A program made the position numbers and the translations under genes. From an uncultured Ruminococcus sp. (lineage in GTDB: Bacteria > Bacillota > Clostridia > Oscillospirales > Acutalibacteraceae), in NCBI GenBank assembly GCA_905234305.1, contig CAJOHT010000058.1, positions 1 through 8,114 on the forward strand: a stretch of DNA of 8,114 nt. Direction: 5' to 3'. The notes beneath the pieces were generated by a model. It searched no databases. It had not been told where the DNA came from and worked only from the letters and a program-made list of their open reading frames with translations. Shown here one piece after another: positions 5,669-8,114 of the stretch; the stretch's first letter is position 1, and each line of letters begins with the position of its first letter.

Positions 5669-5684
5669 GGACTGCTGGGCTCGA
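5669..5684 (-). repeat. 16-nt inverted copy of the tRNA 3' end
   Basis: Bases 5669-5684 are the exact reverse complement of 5601-5616, the T loop, 3' T stem and acceptor strand of the tRNA. The copy includes the unusual C of the mismatched T-stem pair. It lies just past the tRNA terminator. Integrases that use tRNA 3' ends leave direct repeats, so an inverted copy is not a simple attachment-site remnant. Confidence 0.85.
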
Positions 5685-5698
5685 AAGGCGGAAGAAGT

Positions 5699-5719
5699 AA
5701 ACAGTCCAGTGGATTGTTT
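5699..5719 (-). terminator. hairpin at the 3' end of the sirtuin transcript, possible terminator
   Basis: AAACAGTCC (5699-5707) pairs with GGATTGTTT (5711-5719), nine pairs with one G-U and a 3-nt loop. On the minus strand it lies 16 nt after the sirtuin stop and is followed by TTTACTTCTT, an imperfect T tract. Its left arm also contains CAGTCC, which could pair with GGACTG of the inverted tRNA copy. Confidence 0.45.
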
Positions 5720-5734
5720 TGCCTTTGTCTTTTT

Positions 5735-6610
5735 TTATAGATAAATCAAATCGTTTAACACTTTGCCGATATCAGCGTTAATACAAATTGCCCGTTCGAC
5801 TATTTCATCAGGACAATAGCTTTCGCCGAGGTTAACACAAACATAAAAGGCGTTTTTATTTAATGCAGTCAGTTGCCAGAACGGATATTTTATAATGACA
5901 GGCGTATTTGCTCCCACACCTAATTCCAGATATAAAATGTTCTTATTCTTGTTTTTTTCAACAAAGGCGTTATATCGCTGAGCCGTTTTGTGCCAACCCT
6001 CGTCCTCAACAAATTTATTATCCGCCCTAAGGTTAGTTGTCATAGGTTTACCGCAAACGGGACAATGAGGAATGAGTTCACTCGGTATCTGCATATTCTT
6101 CTGTTCGCTTACCATTTTAAGAATCAGTTCTTGGTTATCATAGGTCTTGTTGTGGCATGGAACTGAACATTGGAACAGGCCGTAGTCGCCTTGTGTATAA
6201 AACAGCCTTTCCTTATCAAACCCCGCCTTTTGGAATTGATGATCAACATTTGTTGTGAGGACGAAGTAGTTTTTGTTTTGGATAATCTTCAAGAGGTTAT
6301 TATATACAGGGATGGGAGCATCAATATAACGGTTATAATAGATATGTCTGCTCCACCAAGCCCAGAATATTTCTTCTGAAGGGAAAGGATAAAAACCGCC
6401 TGAGTACATATCGGTTATACCGTATTTTTCGGCAAAGTCAGAAAAGTATTTATAAAAACGTTCTCCCGAATATGTTAATCCCGCCGAGGTGGAAAGCCCT
6501 GCTCCCGCGCCGATTATAACAGCGTCGGCATTATTCAGTTTTTCTTTTATTTGTTTGATTTGCTGAGAGTAATTCTCGGTAGATGTTGTAATCGTCAACT
6601 TTGAAAACAT
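5735..6610 (-). CDS. class M sirtuin (SirTM-type protein ADP-ribosyltransferase)
   Basis: A 291-residue cytosolic Sir2-fold protein. It shows the NAD-binding GAGAGLS (34-40), TTNVDHQ (119-125, in place of the classical TQNID), two zinc-site cysteine pairs (Cys148/Cys152 and Cys183/Cys186), GVGANTPVIIKYPF (231-244) and VNLGE (259-263). Where deacetylase sirtuins have the catalytic His of the HG motif, this protein has Gln140 in YTQGDYG. That substitution, with GVGxNTP and the neighbouring macrodomain gene, is typical of class M sirtuins, which ADP-ribosylate proteins (in staphylococci and streptococci a lipoylated GcvH-like carrier) rather than deacetylate them. The ATG at 6610 is supported by GAGGTGA (6617-6623), 6 nt upstream. 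It overlaps the end of the macrodomain gene by 80 nt. No carrier or lipoate ligase gene is in the window, so the substrate here is unknown. Confidence 0.88.
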   Translation of the reverse strand: MFSKLTITTSTENYSQQIKQIKEKLNNADAVIIGAGAGLSTSAGLTYSGERFYKYFSDFAEKYGITDMYSGGFYPFPSEEIFWAWWSRHIYYNRYIDAPIPVYNNLLKIIQNKNYFVLTTNVDHQFQKAGFDKERLFYTQGDYGLFQCSVPCHNKTYDNQELILKMVSEQKNMQIPSELIPHCPVCGKPMTTNLRADNKFVEDEGWHKTAQRYNAFVEKNKNKNILYLELGVGANTPVIIKYPFWQLTALNKNAFYVCVNLGESYCPDEIVERAICINADIGKVLNDLIYL

Positions 6611-7297
6611 TAAATATCACCTCGATGTTGTGTTCCTTTTGATATTCTTTTACGGTTTCAACAGCGATCTTCGCCGCTTCTTTCTGTGGAAAACCGAATA
6701 CGCCCGTGCTGATACAGCAGAAAGCAATACTTTTCACGCCGTTTTCTTCGGCGAGCTTCAAGCAGGATAGGTAACAGCTTTTCAGCAGTTCACAATCCTC
6801 CTCGGTTAAATATCCATGCACGATCGGTCCGACGGTATGGATTACATAATTACAAGGCAGATTATAAGCAGGCGTGATTTTAGCCTGTCCTGTCGGTTCG
6901 TCATAACCTTGTTTTAGCATTATCGCGTTGCATTCGCGTCGGAGCTGGATTCCTGAAAATGTATGGATAGCGTTGTCGATACAGCCGTGACAGGGTTGAA
7001 AACAACCGAGCATCTGTGAGTTGGCGGCGTTGACGATTGCATCGCATTTCAGCGTATTCCTTCTTGGACCGTTTCCAAGTCCGCTATATCCGTGATGCCC
7101 TTGCGCCGAGCTTCCTCCTGCAAATAATCGTCTTGGATTCTAAGGAATTCTTCGCTTGTATCTTTCGGCATACGGATATTGAACAGCGAGCGGAGCAAAC
7201 GCTTTTGATTGTATTCATCCCTCGGAATATTGATTTTTTCTCCGCGTTCGGATAAAAGATAATTAATTAAAAATAATCTTTTTTCTTTCTGTGTCAT
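6531..7297 (-). pseudogene. zinc-dependent macrodomain ADP-ribosyl hydrolase, frame broken by a deletion
   Basis: Two adjacent minus-strand frames together make one protein of the macrodomain family that accompanies class M sirtuins and removes ADP-ribose from their targets. The N-terminal part (7297 to 7049) reads KRLLRSLFNIR, EEFLRIQDDYLQEEARRKGI and DLETVQEGI, then stops at TGA 7049-7051. The second frame resumes at about 7055 with TLKCDAIVNAANSQMLGCF. It keeps the zinc motif CFQPCHGC, CIDNAIH, PTGQAKIT, VIHTVGP and ISTGVFGFPQKEA, ending at 6531. Between the parts the family has a segment like IYLWQGDITT; here about 25 nt of it are missing, removing the GDI nucleotide-binding motif and shifting the frame. 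GAGGGG (7306-7311) supports ATG 7297; GTG 7300 is an alternative. The second frame has an ATG at 7013 but no ribosome binding site. Loss of function is likely, unless the deletion is a sequencing error. Confidence 0.88.
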
Positions 7298-7314
7298 CAC
7301 TATCGCCCCTCTTT

Positions 7315-7352
7315 CAAAAGTGCCCTGCCATTATCATAACGGCAGGGCTTTT
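7315..7352 (-). terminator. bidirectional-looking terminator after the oxidoreductase
   Basis: GCCCTGCC (7322-7329) and GGCAGGGC (7341-7348) form a perfect 8-bp GC-rich stem. TTTT flanks it on one side and AAAA on the other, so it can terminate either strand. It lies between the oxidoreductase stop and the macrodomain start. I see no separate promoter for the macrodomain-sirtuin pair, so those genes may depend on read-through. Confidence 0.8.
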
Positions 7353-7365
7353 AAAAGTCAACAAA

Positions 7366-7995
7366 TTACTTTCTGACAACGCTGATTCTCTGCTGAATAT
7401 GGCCGCCTTTTTCGATCTCATCGACCATAGCGATAGCATAGTCAGCGTATGAGATAATGCTCTCGCCGCGCTCGTTGAGGGTGAGTTCTTCGCCCGCGAG
7501 GATGTATTCGCCCGTGCGCTCACCGTCAGCCTGATAATCGCCTGCGGGAGAGATATAAGTCCACTTAATGTCCTTACGCTCTCTGAGCTTTTCAAGAGCC
7601 GCTGCCATCGCCGCCGCGAGAGGCTTAAAAGCGTCGGGAAAGTCAGGTGTGTCGGATACCTGCATCGTGTGTTCGGGATTGACGTAGAGGCTGCCCGCGC
7701 CGCCTACAACGAGAAGCCTTGTGTCTGTTCCCGAAAGAATGTCGCAAATGTGCATGAGTGAGGTGGTGTGAAGCGGGAAGGTTTCTTCCGTCCAAGCGCC
7801 GAAAGCGTCAACCACCGCGTCGAAGTCCTTAACGTCCTCCGCGGTAAGGTCAAACAAATCCTTCTGTACATAAGTCTGCGCCTTTGTGTTGTTCTCTCCT
7901 CTGCCGAATGCGGTCACATCAAAGCCTCTCTTAACTGCCTCGTCGATAACCTTATTTGCTGTTCTGCCATTTGCTGCTACTACTGCTAATTTCAT
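7366..7995 (-). CDS. NAD(P)-binding oxidoreductase, atypical SDR / NmrA-like
   Basis: A 209-residue cytosolic single-domain Rossmann protein of the NAD(P)H-binding family (atypical short-chain dehydrogenases, NmrA/YwnB type). The N-terminal MKLAVVAANGRTANKVIDEAVKRG gives the first strand, the dinucleotide loop (ANGRTA, a variant of GxxGxxG) and the first helix. AFGR (29-32) follows strand two, where NADP phosphate is often contacted. DAVVDAFGAW (59-68), LLVVGGAGSLY (94-104), WTYISPAGDY (145-154) and ISYADYAIAMVDEIE (181-195) follow the family order. The length is normal and no classical YxxxK catalytic pair is evident. The substrate is unknown; relatives act in quinone, redox or stress responses. 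The ATG at 7995 has GGAGGT (8003-8008) 7 nt upstream. A strong promoter and two operators precede it. Confidence 0.85.
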   Translation of the reverse strand: MKLAVVAANGRTANKVIDEAVKRGFDVTAFGRGENNTKAQTYVQKDLFDLTAEDVKDFDAVVDAFGAWTEETFPLHTTSLMHICDILSGTDTRLLVVGGAGSLYVNPEHTMQVSDTPDFPDAFKPLAAAMAAALEKLRERKDIKWTYISPAGDYQADGERTGEYILAGEELTLNERGESIISYADYAIAMVDEIEKGGHIQQRISVVRK

Positions 7996-8027
7996 GATAT
8001 TTACCTCCGTAAATTGATTTTGTTTTA

Positions 8028-8048
8028 TTGTAACCTTGCTTGTTACAA
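8028..8048. promoter_or_regulatory. operator 1: perfect inverted repeat TTGTAAC-N7-GTTACAA
   Basis: Perfect 7-7-7 dyad lying over the predicted transcription start of the oxidoreductase gene. A bound dimeric regulator here would block initiation or early elongation. The regulator is not in the window; it may be encoded divergently just beyond the right edge, since HxlR- and MarR-type regulators often sit beside such oxidoreductases. That assignment is inference. Confidence 0.7.
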
Positions 8049-8052
8049 CAAC

Positions 8053-8081
8053 AATATAACACGGTTTTGCTGTAATGTCAA
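8053..8081 (-). promoter_or_regulatory. sigma-A promoter of the oxidoreductase gene
   Basis: On the minus strand TTGACA (8076-8081) and TATATT (8053-8058) are 17 bp apart. Transcription should start near 8046, giving a leader of about 50 nt. Confidence 0.88.
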
Positions 8082-8090
8082 TAGTTACAA
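8070..8090. promoter_or_regulatory. operator 2: CTGTAAT-N7-GTTACAA over the -35 box
   Basis: The same 7-7-7 layout as operator 1 with a perfect right half and five of seven matches in the left half. It covers the -35 hexamer (8076-8081). The two dyad centres (8038 and 8080) are 42 bp apart, about four helical turns, so two dimers would face the same side of the DNA. Confidence 0.6.
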
Positions 8091-8114
8091 CGAATTTTTT
8101 TAAAAAATAATCCG

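Noticed and set aside
5601..5684. tRNA-associated integration site (attL/attR)
   Set aside because: The copy is inverted rather than direct and no integrase gene is in the window.
5509..5700. Open frame of 63 codons containing LSSAGQSVCLTCKRS
   Set aside because: It is the translation of the tRNA gene and its promoter and terminator; not a protein gene.
5735..6610. Sir2 protein as a phage-defence NADase (ThsA/DSR type)
   Set aside because: The Gln in place of catalytic His, the GVGxNTP motif, the zinc cysteines and the macrodomain neighbour fit class M sirtuins better, and no defence partner is present.
7049..7300. The 83-codon frame as an independent small protein
   Set aside because: Its sequence matches the N-terminal region of zinc macrodomain hydrolases, and the next frame continues that protein, so it is one broken gene.
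7314..7595. 93-codon minus-strand frame overlapping the oxidoreductase
   Set aside because: Out of frame with the Rossmann protein and crosses its terminator.

Overview
The window looks like accessory chromosomal DNA of a low-GC, Gram-positive gut-type bacterium of the class Clostridia, possibly a Ruminococcus relative. The reasons are strong AGGAGG-type ribosome binding sites, consensus sigma-A promoters, a cyclic-di-GMP-I riboswitch in the clostridial style, a choice-of-anchor A surface protein, a lipoprotein with a Gram-positive lipobox and a class M sirtuin/macrodomain pair. Genus is inference. Family names come from motif recognition by eye; no database search was possible.

Layout, left to right. 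1-90: tail of a possible upstream gene, closed by a terminator. 95-840: sugar O-acetyltransferase with its own promoter and terminator. 841-1402: a degenerate start region and an orphan C-terminal module that duplicates the end of the next gene. 1515-3420: a perfect-consensus promoter, a c-di-GMP-I riboswitch with terminator expression platform, and a 536-aa secreted choice-of-anchor A protein. 3421-3834: AT-rich DNA with the C-terminal remnant of a beta-class DNA methyltransferase and a terminator. 3883-5485: a two-gene operon for a lipoprotein and a membrane-anchored tyrosine phosphatase. 5509-5659: promoter, tRNA-Val(GAC) and terminator, then a 16-nt inverted copy of the tRNA 3' end. 5735-8081, minus strand: an NAD(P)-binding oxidoreductase with a consensus promoter and two matching operators, then a zinc-macrodomain ADP-ribosyl hydrolase gene broken by a deletion, then an intact class M sirtuin that overlaps it.

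How it works together. Two themes stand out. First, the surface protein appears to be controlled by the second messenger c-di-GMP, and its C-terminal module has been duplicated as a separate fragment 2 kb upstream. Second, the minus-strand cluster is the known writer/eraser pair of protein ADP-ribosylation (class M sirtuin plus zinc macrodomain). Here the eraser has lost about 25 nt, including the segment that should carry its GDI nucleotide-binding motif, while the writer keeps its frame, motifs and ribosome binding site. The lipoprotein and phosphatase probably act together at the outer face of the membrane; their substrate is unknown.
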